DNA of 64,000 nt from Mycobacterium montefiorense. Lineage in GTDB: Bacteria; Actinomycetota; Actinomycetes; Mycobacteriales; Mycobacteriaceae. The stretch lies in the NCBI RefSeq assembly GCF_003112775.1, contig NZ_BFCH01000048.1, forward strand, positions 62,001-126,000. The letters run 5' to 3'. The notes beneath the pieces are model-generated. The model did no database searches. It had not been told where the DNA came from and was given only the letters and a program-made list of their open reading frames with translations. A program made the position numbers and the translations under genes. Of the stretch, positions 31,412 through 41,398 are shown one piece after another (positions within the stretch are counted from its first letter, which is position 1; each line of letters opens with the position of its first letter).

Positions 31412-33190
31412 ATGAGCGACTACGACGTAGAGGCCGTGGACCGGCTGCCTTTCTCCACTGAAGAAAAGTCGCAGCGCTACCGGACGGACAGCTACCACGG
31501 TGCCGCCGGCCTCAACTGGTACCTGACCGACCCCACGCTGCAGTTCACCATGGCCTATTACCTGCGGCCCGATGAATTGGCGGTCCTAGAACCCCATTTG
31601 ACGAGCATCGGTGCGCTGATGGGCGGTCCGGTCACACGCTGGGCCGACGAGACGGACCGCAACCCGCCGCGGCTTCAGCGCTACGACCGGTGGGGACACG
31701 ATGTCAGTCACGTCGTGATGCCGGACTCGTTCGCGCAGTCCAAGCGCGCGGTGCTAGCGGCTCAGCAGGCGCTGCGCACCGATGCGCGCGTGGCCAAAGT
31801 GAGCTCGGGGCTGGCGCTGTTCGCGTCCAACTATCTGCTCAATCAAGCCGACATCGGGATGGGCTGCGCACTGGGCACCGGCGGCAGCATGGTCCAGTCT
31901 CTGGTCGCCGCGTACGCACCGGCCGACGTCGCCGAGTATGTGCTGGCCAAGTTCTCCTCCGGCGAATGGGCGGGCGAGACGGCGCAGTTGCTGACCGAGC
32001 GCACCGGCGGCTCCGATCTCGGGGCACTGGAGACGACTGCCACCCGTAGCGGAGACGATGGCAGGTGGCTAATCAATGGCTTCAAGTGGTTCGCCTCCAA
32101 CTGCGCCGGGGAGGCCTTCGTGGTGATGGCCAAACCCGAGGGTGCGCCCGACTCGACCCGCGGCATCGCTAACTTCCTGGTGCTGCGCACCCGCCGCGAC
32201 GGTTCGCGCAACGGCGTGCGGGTGCGGCAATTGAAGGACAAGCTCGGCACCCGCTCGGTGGCCTCCGGCGAGGTCGAGTTCGTCGACGCCGAGGCGTTTC
32301 TATTGTCCGAGAAGCCGACCGGTGACACGGGCCCGTCCGATGGCAAGGGCCTGGGTCGGATGATGGAGTTGACCAACGCCGCGCGCCTCGGGATCGCGTT
32401 GTTCGGGTTGGGCAACGCGCGCCGCGCCCTGGTCGAGTCGCTGTGCTACGCGCGGCAGCGCCACGCGTTCGGCGGTGCGCTCATCGACAAGCCGCTGATG
32501 CGGCGCAAGCTGGCGGAACTGATCGTCGACGTCGAAGCCGCGCAGGCAATGGTTTTCGACGGAACCGGAGCCGCCAACCATCGCCAGCCGCGCAGCATGC
32601 GGCAGCGCATCGCGGTGCCGGTAACCAAGCTCAAAGTGTGCCGGCTGGGGATCACCGCGGCCTCGGATGCGATCGAGATTCACGGTGGCAATGGCTATAT
32701 CGAAACTTGGCCGGTGGCAAGGCTTTTGCGCGATGCACAAGTGAACACGATCTGGGAGGGCCCGGACAACATCCTGTGCCTCGACGTGCGCCGCGGTATC
32801 GAACAGAACCAGGCGCACGAGACGTTATTGGCGCGTCTGCACGACGCGGTGTCGGTCTCCGACGACGACGAAACCACTCCCCTGGTGGCCCGCCGCATCG
32901 AGGATCTCGACGCGGCGATCACGGCCTGGACCAAACTCGACAGCACCGTCGCCGAGGCGCGGCTGTTCCCGCTGGCCCAATTCATGGGCGACGTTTACGC
33001 GGGCGCGCTGCTGATCGAACAGGCCGCCTGGGAGCGCGACACCCGCGGCGGCGAACGCAAGGCACTGGTCGCCGCGTTGTACGCGCAGCGCTACCTCGCC
33101 GATCGCGGACCGTTGCGCGGTATCGACGCCGATTCCGAGATGGCGCTGGACCGGTTCGAGGAACTGCTAGACGGGACGCTGCGGTTATGA
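31412..33190 (+). CDS. fadE35: Acyl-CoA dehydrogenase FadE35 (AidB-like)
   Basis: 592 residues, orthologue of Rv3797. FAD-dependent acyl-CoA dehydrogenase of the long, AidB-like group. It has an N-terminal AidB-type segment (YHGAAGLNWYLTDPTLQFTM), the middle beta-domain with LLTERTGGSDLGALETTA, FKWFASNCAGEAFVVMAKPEG and KDKLGTRSVASGEVEF, and the C-terminal helical domain with CYARQRHAFGGALIDKPLMRRKLAEL and EIHGGNGYIETWPVARLLRDAQVNTIWEG. The substrate is unknown; AidB relatives do not all act in beta-oxidation. It overlaps the next small gene by 4 bases (ATGA). Confidence 0.9.
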   Translation: MSDYDVEAVDRLPFSTEEKSQRYRTDSYHGAAGLNWYLTDPTLQFTMAYYLRPDELAVLEPHLTSIGALMGGPVTRWADETDRNPPRLQRYDRWGHDVSHVVMPDSFAQSKRAVLAAQQALRTDARVAKVSSGLALFASNYLLNQADIGMGCALGTGGSMVQSLVAAYAPADVAEYVLAKFSSGEWAGETAQLLTERTGGSDLGALETTATRSGDDGRWLINGFKWFASNCAGEAFVVMAKPEGAPDSTRGIANFLVLRTRRDGSRNGVRVRQLKDKLGTRSVASGEVEFVDAEAFLLSEKPTGDTGPSDGKGLGRMMELTNAARLGIALFGLGNARRALVESLCYARQRHAFGGALIDKPLMRRKLAELIVDVEAAQAMVFDGTGAANHRQPRSMRQRIAVPVTKLKVCRLGITAASDAIEIHGGNGYIETWPVARLLRDAQVNTIWEGPDNILCLDVRRGIEQNQAHETLLARLHDAVSVSDDDETTPLVARRIEDLDAAITAWTKLDSTVAEARLFPLAQFMGDVYAGALLIEQAAWERDTRGGERKALVAALYAQRYLADRGPLRGIDADSEMALDRFEELLDGTLRL

Positions 33191-33492
33191 GGAAACTCGG
33201 CGCCGTTTTCGTAATTGTGCTGTCGCTCTTAGCTTTTGCACCAGTCGGAGTCGCCGGTGCGGCACCGATCGTGGAACAGGACGTCGTCGCCAGCCTCAAC
33301 ATCGCTGACCCCGATGCCCCGGTGGGTGTGGCGTTCGGCCGACATGCCGCCATCTATCGGCTGGCGCGCGATGACCCGAATTTCGCCCCATGGCTTGCGC
33401 TCTTGCAACGCAGCCTGAAGGACGGAACTCCTGTCCGCTTCTCCTATGACGTGGTTGGCCCGCGACTGACCATGGTGGAGTCGGCCCAGTAG
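33187..33492 (+). CDS. Small secreted protein, coupled to fadE35
   Basis: 101 residues, ATG overlapping the fadE35 stop. The signal peptide MRKLGAVFVIVLSLLAFAPVGVAGAA is followed by a short mature domain (PIVEQDVVASLNIADPDAPVGVAFGRHAAIYRLARDDPNFAPWLALLQRSLKDGTPVRFSYDVVGPRLTMVES in several pieces) with no Cys. The fold and function are not recognised. The overlap points to joint expression with FadE35. Confidence 0.7.
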   Translation: MRKLGAVFVIVLSLLAFAPVGVAGAAPIVEQDVVASLNIADPDAPVGVAFGRHAAIYRLARDDPNFAPWLALLQRSLKDGTPVRFSYDVVGPRLTMVESAQ

Positions 33493-33604
33493 CGGGCTCG
33501 GACTACAACACCCATGGTCCCACGCGGCTTCGGCCAAGCACTCCCACCGAATTCGCCTTACAGTGCTTTACAAGCCGCCAACGGGGTCTAGGAAAGGCAA
33601 CGAC

Positions 33605-34471
33605 ATGGCCGAGGAGCTGACGCCACATTTCGAGGACGTGCAGGCGCACTACGACTTATCCGACGACTTCTTCCGCCTTTTCCTCGACCGCACCCAGATG
33701 TATACCTGCGCCTATTGGCTTGGCGGCGAGGACATGACACTGGAAGAGGCGCAGATCGCCAAGATCGACCTCTCGCTGAGCAAGCTGGACTTGCAGCCAG
33801 GCATGACGCTGCTCGACCTCGGTTGCGGCTGGGGCGCCGCCATGATGCGGGCCATCGAGAAATACGACGTCAATGTCGTCGGCATCACGCTGTCCAAGAA
33901 CCAGGTTGCCCACGTCGAGCAGCTGTTCGCGGAGTCGGATAGCCCGCGTTCCAAGCGGGTGCTGCTCGAGGGCTGGGAGCGGTTCCACGACCCGGTGGAC
34001 CGGATCGTGGCGATCGGCCCGCTCGAACATGTCGGCTAAGACCGCTACGCCGCCTTCTTCGAGAGGACGTATGAGCTGTTGCCGGCCGGTGGCACGTTCT
34101 TGCTGCACACGATCACGAAGCTCTCGGAAAAGGAAATCATCGAGTCCGGACTGCCGCTAACGCTGAAGATCGTCGAATTTGGCGACTTCATGCAGACCGA
34201 AATCTTCCCCGGTGGCGCCCTGCCGACCATCCAGATGGTGAAGGACTTCTCGGCGAAGGCCGGCTTCAGGCTGAAGCGTCGCCAGTCGCTGCAGCGGCAT
34301 TACGCGAGAACCCTGGACGTCTGGGCCGCGGGCCTAGAGGCGCACAAGACTGAGGCCATCGCGATTCAGTCCGAAGAGGTCTACGAGCGGTACATGAAGT
34401 ACCTCACCGGCTGCACTGATCTCTTCCGCAAGGGCTACATCGACCTCAATCAATTCACCTTGCGGAAGTAG
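33605..34471 (+). pseudogene. Mycolic-acid methyltransferase (MmaA1/CmaA-type) interrupted by one stop codon
   Basis: The frame from ATG 33605 (preceded by AGGAAAGG) encodes a SAM-dependent methyltransferase of the mycolic-acid family: HYDLSDDFFRLFLDRTQMYTCAYW, the SAM motif LLDLGCGWG, YDVNVVGITLSKNQ, then LEHVG. A TAA at 34037-34039 interrupts it, and the same frame continues DRYAAFFERTYELLPAGGTFLLHT, TEIFPGGALPTIQMV, SEEVYERYMKYLTGC and ends LNQFTLRK. Total would be 288 residues, the normal family length. Overall it is closest to MmaA1, where the interrupted position is a Lys, so a single AAA-to-TAA change would explain it. Both halves are otherwise well kept, so the stop is recent, a sequence error, or read through. 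M. tuberculosis has no such gene here. Confidence 0.85.
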
Positions 34472-34485
34472 CCGACAACAAACGG

Positions 34486-36066
34486 TTAGACCGGGATCAG
34501 CCCGTGCTTACGCGCGGTGCGGAACCACAACTGCTTGTCGCGCAGCAGGTGCATGGACTTGCGGATCAGCAGCCGGGTCTGGTGTGGGTCGACGACCGAG
34601 TCGATGAACCCGCGTTCGGCCGCGGTCCAAGGGATCGCCATGTTCTCGTTGTAGCCCTCGATGAAGTCCTTCTTGATCTGCTGCGCCTCGGGCGTGGTCG
34701 GATCCGGGAAGCGTTTCATCAGCAGCTGCGCGGCTCCCTCCGCGCCGATCACCGCGATGCGCGCGGTGGGCCAGGCGTAGTTGAAGTCGGCGGTCAGCTG
34801 CCGGGATCCCATCACGGCGTAGGCGCCGCCGTAGGACTTGCGGATGGTGATCGTCACCTTGGGCACGTCGGCTTCCACGACGGAGTACAGGAAGCGGCCG
34901 CCGCGCTTGATGATGCCGTTCTTCTCCTGCTCGGCACCCGGCAGGAATCCCGGCGTATCCACCACGAACACCAGCGGGATCTCGAACGAGTCGCAGAAGC
35001 GGATGAACCGCGCGGCCTTGTCGGAGGCTTCGTTGTCGATCGACCCGGCCAAGAACATGGGCTGGTTGGCGATCACGCCGACCGGACGCCCGTCGACGCG
35101 GGCATACCCGGTGATGATGGCCGGCCCGTGCTGCGCGGCGACGTCGAGGAAGTCGCCGTCGTCGAAGATCCGCAGCAGGATCTCGTGCATGTCGTAGGCC
35201 GCATTGTCGGAGTCCGGCACGATCGTGTCGAGCTCCAGGTCGCTCGGCGTGATCTCGGGCTCCAACCCGGGATTGATGATCGGGGGCTGGTCGAAGCAGT
35301 TGGACGGCAGGAACGACAGGAAGTCGCGCACGTACTGGAACCCCTCGGCCTCGGAGTCCACCACCTGGTGGATGTTGCCGTAGCGGGCCTGCACGTCGGA
35401 GCCGCCGAGCTCGTCGAGGGTCACTTCTTCGCCGGTGACTTCCCGGATCACGTCCGGCCCGGTGACGAAGAAGTAGCCCTGGTCGCGCACCGAGACCAGC
35501 AGATCGTCCTGGATCGGCGAATAGACCGCTCCCCCAGCACATTTGCCGAAGATGAGGGAGATCTGCGGCACCAGACCGGACAGCGCCTCGTGCCGACGGC
35601 CCAGCTCGGCGTACCAAGCCAGCGAGGTGACCGCGTCCTGAATCCGGGCGCCACCGGAGTCCTGGATGCCGACGATCGGGCACCCGACCATCGCGCACCA
35701 CTCCATCAGCCGGGCCACCTTGCGGCCGAACATCTCGCCGACGGTGCCCTGGAAAACGGTCTGGTCGTGGGAGAACACGCCGACCGGCCGGCCGTCGATC
35801 AGGCCGTGGCCGGTGATGCAGCCGTCACCGTAGAGCGCATTCGGGTCGTTCGGCGTCTTGGCCAGCGCCCCGACCTCGAAGAAGGTGCCCGGATCCAGCA
35901 GTGCATGGACGCGGGAGCGCGCACTCGGGATGCCCTTCTTGTCGCGCTTGGCGGCGGCCTTCTCGCCGCCGGGCTCCTTGGCCAATTCGAGACGAGCTTT
36001 GAGATCGACCAGCTTCTCGGCTGTGGTGTGGGGAGAGGGAGCCGGCCCGGGCGCTACATCCGTCAC
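34486..36066 (-). CDS. accD4: Acyl-CoA carboxylase beta subunit AccD4
   Basis: 526 residues, GTG start. Carboxyltransferase subunit of the long-chain acyl-CoA carboxylase that makes the carboxylated C24-C26 alpha-branch used by Pks13. Crotonase-type motifs: GTVGEMFGRKVARLMEWCAMVGCPIVGIQDSGGARIQDAV in the N-half and FLPGAEQEKNGIIKRGGRFLYSVVEADVPKVTITIRKSYGGAYAVMGSR in the C-half, where the Gly-Gly and Gly-Ala pairs form oxyanion holes. The start overlaps the pks13 stop by one base (TAGTG), and the fadD32-pks13-accD4 order is the conserved mycolate-condensation operon. Confidence 0.97.
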   Translation of the reverse strand: MTDVAPGPAPSPHTTAEKLVDLKARLELAKEPGGEKAAAKRDKKGIPSARSRVHALLDPGTFFEVGALAKTPNDPNALYGDGCITGHGLIDGRPVGVFSHDQTVFQGTVGEMFGRKVARLMEWCAMVGCPIVGIQDSGGARIQDAVTSLAWYAELGRRHEALSGLVPQISLIFGKCAGGAVYSPIQDDLLVSVRDQGYFFVTGPDVIREVTGEEVTLDELGGSDVQARYGNIHQVVDSEAEGFQYVRDFLSFLPSNCFDQPPIINPGLEPEITPSDLELDTIVPDSDNAAYDMHEILLRIFDDGDFLDVAAQHGPAIITGYARVDGRPVGVIANQPMFLAGSIDNEASDKAARFIRFCDSFEIPLVFVVDTPGFLPGAEQEKNGIIKRGGRFLYSVVEADVPKVTITIRKSYGGAYAVMGSRQLTADFNYAWPTARIAVIGAEGAAQLLMKRFPDPTTPEAQQIKKDFIEGYNENMAIPWTAAERGFIDSVVDPHQTRLLIRKSMHLLRDKQLWFRTARKHGLIPV

Positions 36067-39000
36067 TACTTGCCTACCTCACTTGTCTGACTGGTTTGCG
36101 CCTCCACCTTATTCAGCACCTCAGCCAGGTGAGCACCGACCTTGCCGATGATGGGTTCGTCGATGGCCTGGATGTGCTCGCCACCGATCGGCACCACCTC
36201 GAGGTCGGCCACATACTCGCCCCAACCGCCGTCCGGCTTACGCACGGCGTATCGCGGCTCGAACTCGATGACGTCATCGTGGTAGCGATCGGCCATGTAG
36301 AGGGTCACGTGGCCGTCGTAAGGCTCGATCTCGACGGTTTCGAGCGCCCGGTTGTCCAGATAGGACGTCCGTTGGTGCTCGACGATGCCACCCGGAACCT
36401 GCACGCCGCTTTGCTGGACGATATCCAACACGAACTTGACCTGCCCCTCGTCGTCGAGCTCTTCGAGCTGCTCGTAGGGGATCCCGGGAATCTCGACGTT
36501 GAAGGTTCGCTCGGCGAACTTCGCGTAACGGTCCCAGCGCTTGCGGGTTTCCTCCTTGGTCTGCGGGATCTCCTCGCCGGCGCGCACCGTGTCGATCATC
36601 CCGACAAAACGCACGTCGGCGCCGGCCTGCTTCAACCCGATCGCGCACGCGTAGGCCAGCGCACCGCCAAGCGACCACCCGGCCAGGATGAACGGCTTTC
36701 CCTCGTTCATTTCCAACAGCTTGGGCACATACTGGGCAGCCCGCTCCTGAACAGTGCCCTCCACCCGCTCGAACCCGTACATCGGAGTGTCCGCCGGCAA
36801 CCGGTTGAGCAGCGGCTCGTACACCACGGTCGAGCCACCGGCGGGGTGGAACACGAACACCGGCACCTTGGAGTCGTCGTCGGGACGGGCGCGCAGGGTG
36901 CGGACGAAGCCGTCGATCTGGCCGGCCTCGAAGTAGGCGCGCACCTTCTCTGCCAACGCTTCGATGGTCTGCGAGGTCAGCACATCCTCGGCGCTGATCG
37001 GCCCCTCCGCGCGCTCGGCCAGTCGTTGCGCCATCCTGGCGGCGGTGGCGTCGTCGAGCTTGGGCAACGGGTTGAAGATGCCGCCCGGGGACTTACCCGT
37101 AACGATCGCCCAGGTGGCGAAGGTGACCCGCTCGGCGGCATCGCGCGGCGGGACGTCGGAGTTCAGCGCCTTGGCGACAGTCTCCTGACTGAGCGCCTCG
37201 GCCGCCCCAGCCAGATTCGGCTTGGCGCCGTTGGTCGAAGGGCCGGACGGATCCGTCGGCGGCGGCGGGATCGGTGCGTCCGAGGCATCCGGCCCAGGCG
37301 TCGGTGCAGCACCGCTGAGTAACTGGGCCTGCTCCTTGGCGATCTCGTCGGCCGTCAGGGTCTTCTGGTGCTCGTGCAGCTCCTGGACCTCGTCGCGGTG
37401 CTCGATCGCATACTCGATCAGCTGCTCGACGGCGTAGAGATTGGCGTCGCGCACCGCCGTCAACTGAATGGGCGGCAGGTCGAAGTCGTACTCGACGCGG
37501 TTCTTGATCCGCACCGCCATCAGCGAGTCCAGGCCCAGCTCGATCAGCGGCACTTCCCAGGGCAGGTCCTCGGGTTCGTAACCCATGGCCGCCGAGACGA
37601 TGGTGCCGAGCCGAACCGCGATAGTCTCGCCGGAATCCGGCGACCATCTGCCTATGTCGCTCGATAAGTAGCGGTTGGTCAGGCTGTCCGTCAGCGTTTC
37701 GGCGTCGTCATCCTCGGCGAGACCCTCTGCAACGGGCGCGGCGGTCGTGTCGGCGACGGAAGTCCCCGCTGTGAGCGCGGTGCCGGCACCGACCGCGGTC
37801 GGCAGCACCGAAGGCGCATCACCCCGGGCGACCAGCGCGTCGTAGACCAGAGTGAACGACTCGTCGATGCGGGCGTGCACCTGAACCGACGCGCCACCGG
37901 GGTGCCGCGTCAACGTCGTCACCAACCGGGCACCCGGGCCGGGCACCGCACGCTGCTCCGAGGCGGTCAGCTTCGCGTCCGGCAGCACCGCCGTCGCAGC
38001 GGATCGCACCAGCGCGGCGAGGTCGGCAATGTCGCGCGGCGCGTACTCCCACACGTGCCGGCCGTCCGGCAGCGCGACGTGGTTGCCCGGCATCATTACC
38101 GAGCCGTCGCCGGCGAAGTGCGCGTCCAGCCAGTGCTCTTTGCGCTTGAACCGGGTCGGCGGAATGTTGGCGTAGTCCTGCGGCTCTTTAGCGCGGCTGA
38201 ACATCGTCCGGATGTCCAGGTCGTGGCCGAACACGTAGAGCTGCGCCAGAGTCGTCGTGATCGACTCGACCTCATCCTGCTTGCGGGCCAGCGTCGGGAT
38301 CAGCTGGGCGTCATGCAGGCCGGCGTCCGCGGTGGTCAGGCCCACCTGCATCAGCGCCACCGGATTAGGGGCGAGCTCCAGGAACGTGGTGTGCCCGCTG
38401 TCTACGGCGTTGCGGATCCCGTGGGTGAAGTACACGCTGTGGCGCAGGCCCTTTTTCCAGTAGTCCACGTCGTGGATCGGCTCGCTGCCCGGCTTGATGT
38501 AGCTGCCCTCGTGCACCGTCGAGAAGATGCCTGCGGTGGGGCTCAGCGGCTTGATCCCCTGCAGCTCGGCGGTGAGCTCGCCGAGCAGCGGATCCATCTG
38601 TTGGGTGTGGCTGGCACCCTTGGTCTCGAACTTTCGGGCGAACTTGCCCTCGGATTCGGCGCGCGCGATGATCGCGTCGACCTGTTCGGGCGGGCCGCCA
38701 ATCACGGTCTGGGTTGGCGCGGCGTAGACGCACACCTCGAGATCGGGGAAGTCGGAGAACACCGTCTTGACTTCGTCGGCGGAGTACTCCACCAGCGCCA
38801 TCAGCCGGATGTATTCGCCGAACAGCATCGCCTCGCCCTCACCCATAAGGTGCGAGCGCGAGCAGATCGCGCGGGTGGCGTCGCGCAGCGACAGGCCACC
38901 GGCGAAGTAGGCCGACGCGGCCTCACCCAGCGACTGGCCCACCACAGCGGCGGGTTTGGCGCCGTGATGCTTGAGCAGCTCACCCAGCGCGATCTGGATC

Positions 39001-41387
39001 GCGAAGATGGTGACCTGGGTGGTTTCGATGCCGTAGTCCTGCGAGTCGTCGAGGATCAACTCGAGCACCGAGTAGCCCAGCTCGTCTTGGACCAGTGCGT
39101 CGACCTTTTCGATCCACTCGGCGAAAACCGCGTCCCGCAAATACAGGCTCTTGCCCATCTTGCGGTGCTGCGCACCGAATCCGGCGAGCACCCACACCGG
39201 GCCGTTGGTCACCGGGCCGTCGACGCTGAACACTCCTGGTCGTTGCTTACCATCGGCCACCGCGCGCAAGCCCTTGACGGCTTCCTCGTGGTCGTGGGCT
39301 AGCACCACCGCACGCGAGCGGCCATGGTTGCGCCGCGACAGCGACCGGCCGATCGATTCCAGCGACGCCGCCTGGCCTTCGGGGCTTTGTATCCAGTCCG
39401 CCAGTTCGGCCGCCGCGGTTTTCTTGCGCGAGGTCAAAAATGCCGACACCGCCAACGGGATCAGCGGCTTGGTTGGCTCTGAATCTTCCTGTGCTGCAAG
39501 CTCTTCCAACGCGGCCTTTTTGAGGGCCAGCGCCTCTTCGGTCACGCCCGGCAGCTCGGGCTCGGCGTCGTCGCCGACAAAGTCGTCGGTGATGATGTTG
39601 CCGAAGTCGTCGAAATTCAGCGAGTGGGCTTCGAGCGCGGGCGCCTGCGCCTGCTCGGCTTCGGCGGCCACGGCCACCGCGGGCTCGGGCTCACGTTCGG
39701 CGACGTCGCCTGGCAACACCTCACGCACCACCAGGTGCGCGTTGGCTCCTCCGAAGCCGAAGCTCGACACCCCCGCCACTGCGAAGCCACCGTAGCGCGG
39801 CCAATCTGTGGCAGTATCAACGACTTTCAAGTGCATGCCGTCGAAGTCGATGTAGGGGCTGGGCCCGGCGAAGTTGATCGACGGCGGCAGCTTGTCATGC
39901 TGCAGCGACAGCACCACCTTGGCCATGGCGGCCACGCCGGCCGCCGACTCCAGGTGCCCGATGTTGGTCTTGATCGCGCCCAGCAGCGCCGGCTGATCGG
40001 CCTGGCGTCCCCTGCCCACCACCCGCCCAAGTGCCTCGGCTTCGATCGGGTCACCGAGGATGGTGCCGGTGCCGTGCGCCTCGATGTAGTCGACGGTGCG
40101 CGGGTTGATGCCGGCGTCCTTGTAGGCCCGGCGCAGCACCTCAGCCTGCGCGTCCTGGTTGGGGGCGATCAGGCCATTGGAGCGGCCGTCGTGGTTGATG
40201 GCGCTACCGGCAATGACGGCCAGGATCTGGTCGCCGTCGCGGCGCGCGTCGTCGACCCGCTTGAGCACCAGCATGCCGGCGCCCTCTGAGCGGGTGTAGC
40301 CGTCGGCGTCCGACGAGAACGACTTGATCCGGCCGTCGGGTGCCAGCACCGCGCCGATCTCGTCGAAACCGAGGGTCACCGCGGGAGTGATCAGCGCATT
40401 GACACCACCGGCAACCGCCACGTCGCACTCACCGTTGCGCAGCGCCTGCACCGCTTGATGGGTTGCCACCAGCGAACTCGAGCAGGCGGTATCGACGGCG
40501 ACCGAGGGGCCGCGGAAATCATAGAAATACGACACCCGGTTGGCGATGATCGCGGTCGAGTTACCGGTGATCGCGTAGGGATGCGCGACGGTCGGGTCCG
40601 AAATGGCCAGGAAGCCATAGTCGTTGTTGGTGAAGCCGACATAGACGCCGACGGCTTCGCCGCGCAGGCTGGACGCCGGGATGCGGGCGTGCTCGAGCGC
40701 CTCCCAGGTCATCTCCAATGCCAGCCGCTGTTGCGGGTCGATGTTGTCGGCCTCGGTCTTGGCCACCGCGAAGAACTCGGAGTCGAAGCCCTTGATGTCC
40801 TTGAGGTAACCGCCGCGGGTGCGGGCGGCGGCGACCCGCTCGGCCAGCCGTGGTTCTTCGAGGAACTCCGACCAACGCCCTTCGGGCAAGTCGGTGATGG
40901 CGTCGCGACCCTCCATCAAGGCTTGCCAGGTTTCGTCCGGGCTGTTCATGTCGCCGGGCAGCCGAGTAGCCAAACCCACGATCGCGATGTCCACGCGCTC
41001 GGCCGGGCCGCTGCGCGTCCAGTCGACACCGTCGAGGTCGTCGTCGGGCCGTTCCGGTTCGCCCTCGATGATCCGGGTCGCCAGCGACTCGATGGTCGGA
41101 TGCTGGAACGCCACCGCGACCGACAGCATCACACCGGTCATGTCTTCGATGTCGGCGGCCATCGCGACGGCGTCGCGTGATGACAGGCCCAGCTCGACCA
41201 TCGGAATCGACTCGTCGATCGCGTCGGGTGACTGCCCGACGGCCTTGCCCACCCAGTTGCGCAGCCACTGCCGCATCTCGGGGACCGTCATCTCGGTCTT
41301 CTTGGCGGGCACCTCCCCGGTCTCGTCGCCGGGGACCGAGGCGGTGTTATCCGAGTTGTCCGGGAGGTCAGATTCTGTGTCAGCCAT
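36066..41387 (-). CDS. pks13: Polyketide synthase Pks13 (mycolate condensase)
   Basis: 1773 residues, performing the Claisen condensation of meromycolyl and carboxyacyl chains. Domains in order: N-terminal ACP (about 35-110; attachment Ser70 in VELGLSSRDAV), ketosynthase (about 132-560; active Cys302 in DTACSSSL), a linker rich in Ala/Glu, acyltransferase (about 720-1030; Ser819 in GQSLGEA), second ACP (Ser1288 in LGLDSLMAV), a Pro/Asp-rich linker, and thioesterase (Ser1572 in GWSLGGALAY). All catalytic residues are present. About 40 residues longer than the M. tuberculosis protein, partly at the N-terminus (15) and in linkers. It lies between fadD32 (11 bases) and accD4 (overlap). Confidence 0.98.
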   Translation of the reverse strand: MADTESDLPDNSDNTASVPGDETGEVPAKKTEMTVPEMRQWLRNWVGKAVGQSPDAIDESIPMVELGLSSRDAVAMAADIEDMTGVMLSVAVAFQHPTIESLATRIIEGEPERPDDDLDGVDWTRSGPAERVDIAIVGLATRLPGDMNSPDETWQALMEGRDAITDLPEGRWSEFLEEPRLAERVAAARTRGGYLKDIKGFDSEFFAVAKTEADNIDPQQRLALEMTWEALEHARIPASSLRGEAVGVYVGFTNNDYGFLAISDPTVAHPYAITGNSTAIIANRVSYFYDFRGPSVAVDTACSSSLVATHQAVQALRNGECDVAVAGGVNALITPAVTLGFDEIGAVLAPDGRIKSFSSDADGYTRSEGAGMLVLKRVDDARRDGDQILAVIAGSAINHDGRSNGLIAPNQDAQAEVLRRAYKDAGINPRTVDYIEAHGTGTILGDPIEAEALGRVVGRGRQADQPALLGAIKTNIGHLESAAGVAAMAKVVLSLQHDKLPPSINFAGPSPYIDFDGMHLKVVDTATDWPRYGGFAVAGVSSFGFGGANAHLVVREVLPGDVAEREPEPAVAVAAEAEQAQAPALEAHSLNFDDFGNIITDDFVGDDAEPELPGVTEEALALKKAALEELAAQEDSEPTKPLIPLAVSAFLTSRKKTAAAELADWIQSPEGQAASLESIGRSLSRRNHGRSRAVVLAHDHEEAVKGLRAVADGKQRPGVFSVDGPVTNGPVWVLAGFGAQHRKMGKSLYLRDAVFAEWIEKVDALVQDELGYSVLELILDDSQDYGIETTQVTIFAIQIALGELLKHHGAKPAAVVGQSLGEAASAYFAGGLSLRDATRAICSRSHLMGEGEAMLFGEYIRLMALVEYSADEVKTVFSDFPDLEVCVYAAPTQTVIGGPPEQVDAIIARAESEGKFARKFETKGASHTQQMDPLLGELTAELQGIKPLSPTAGIFSTVHEGSYIKPGSEPIHDVDYWKKGLRHSVYFTHGIRNAVDSGHTTFLELAPNPVALMQVGLTTADAGLHDAQLIPTLARKQDEVESITTTLAQLYVFGHDLDIRTMFSRAKEPQDYANIPPTRFKRKEHWLDAHFAGDGSVMMPGNHVALPDGRHVWEYAPRDIADLAALVRSAATAVLPDAKLTASEQRAVPGPGARLVTTLTRHPGGASVQVHARIDESFTLVYDALVARGDAPSVLPTAVGAGTALTAGTSVADTTAAPVAEGLAEDDDAETLTDSLTNRYLSSDIGRWSPDSGETIAVRLGTIVSAAMGYEPEDLPWEVPLIELGLDSLMAVRIKNRVEYDFDLPPIQLTAVRDANLYAVEQLIEYAIEHRDEVQELHEHQKTLTADEIAKEQAQLLSGAAPTPGPDASDAPIPPPPTDPSGPSTNGAKPNLAGAAEALSQETVAKALNSDVPPRDAAERVTFATWAIVTGKSPGGIFNPLPKLDDATAARMAQRLAERAEGPISAEDVLTSQTIEALAEKVRAYFEAGQIDGFVRTLRARPDDDSKVPVFVFHPAGGSTVVYEPLLNRLPADTPMYGFERVEGTVQERAAQYVPKLLEMNEGKPFILAGWSLGGALAYACAIGLKQAGADVRFVGMIDTVRAGEEIPQTKEETRKRWDRYAKFAERTFNVEIPGIPYEQLEELDDEGQVKFVLDIVQQSGVQVPGGIVEHQRTSYLDNRALETVEIEPYDGHVTLYMADRYHDDVIEFEPRYAVRKPDGGWGEYVADLEVVPIGGEHIQAIDEPIIGKVGAHLAEVLNKVEAQTSQTSEVGK

Positions 41388-41398
41388 GGTTCCTGAAT

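Noticed and set aside
33605..34039. Short functional methyltransferase ending at 34039
   Set aside because: The C-terminal half needed for the fold and the mycolic-acid pocket lies after the stop in the same frame, so a truncated active enzyme is unlikely.
34504..36090. 528-codon open frame antisense to accD4
   Set aside because: It mirrors the codon pattern of accD4 in a high-GC genome, has no ribosome site and no domain, and overlaps an essential conserved gene completely.
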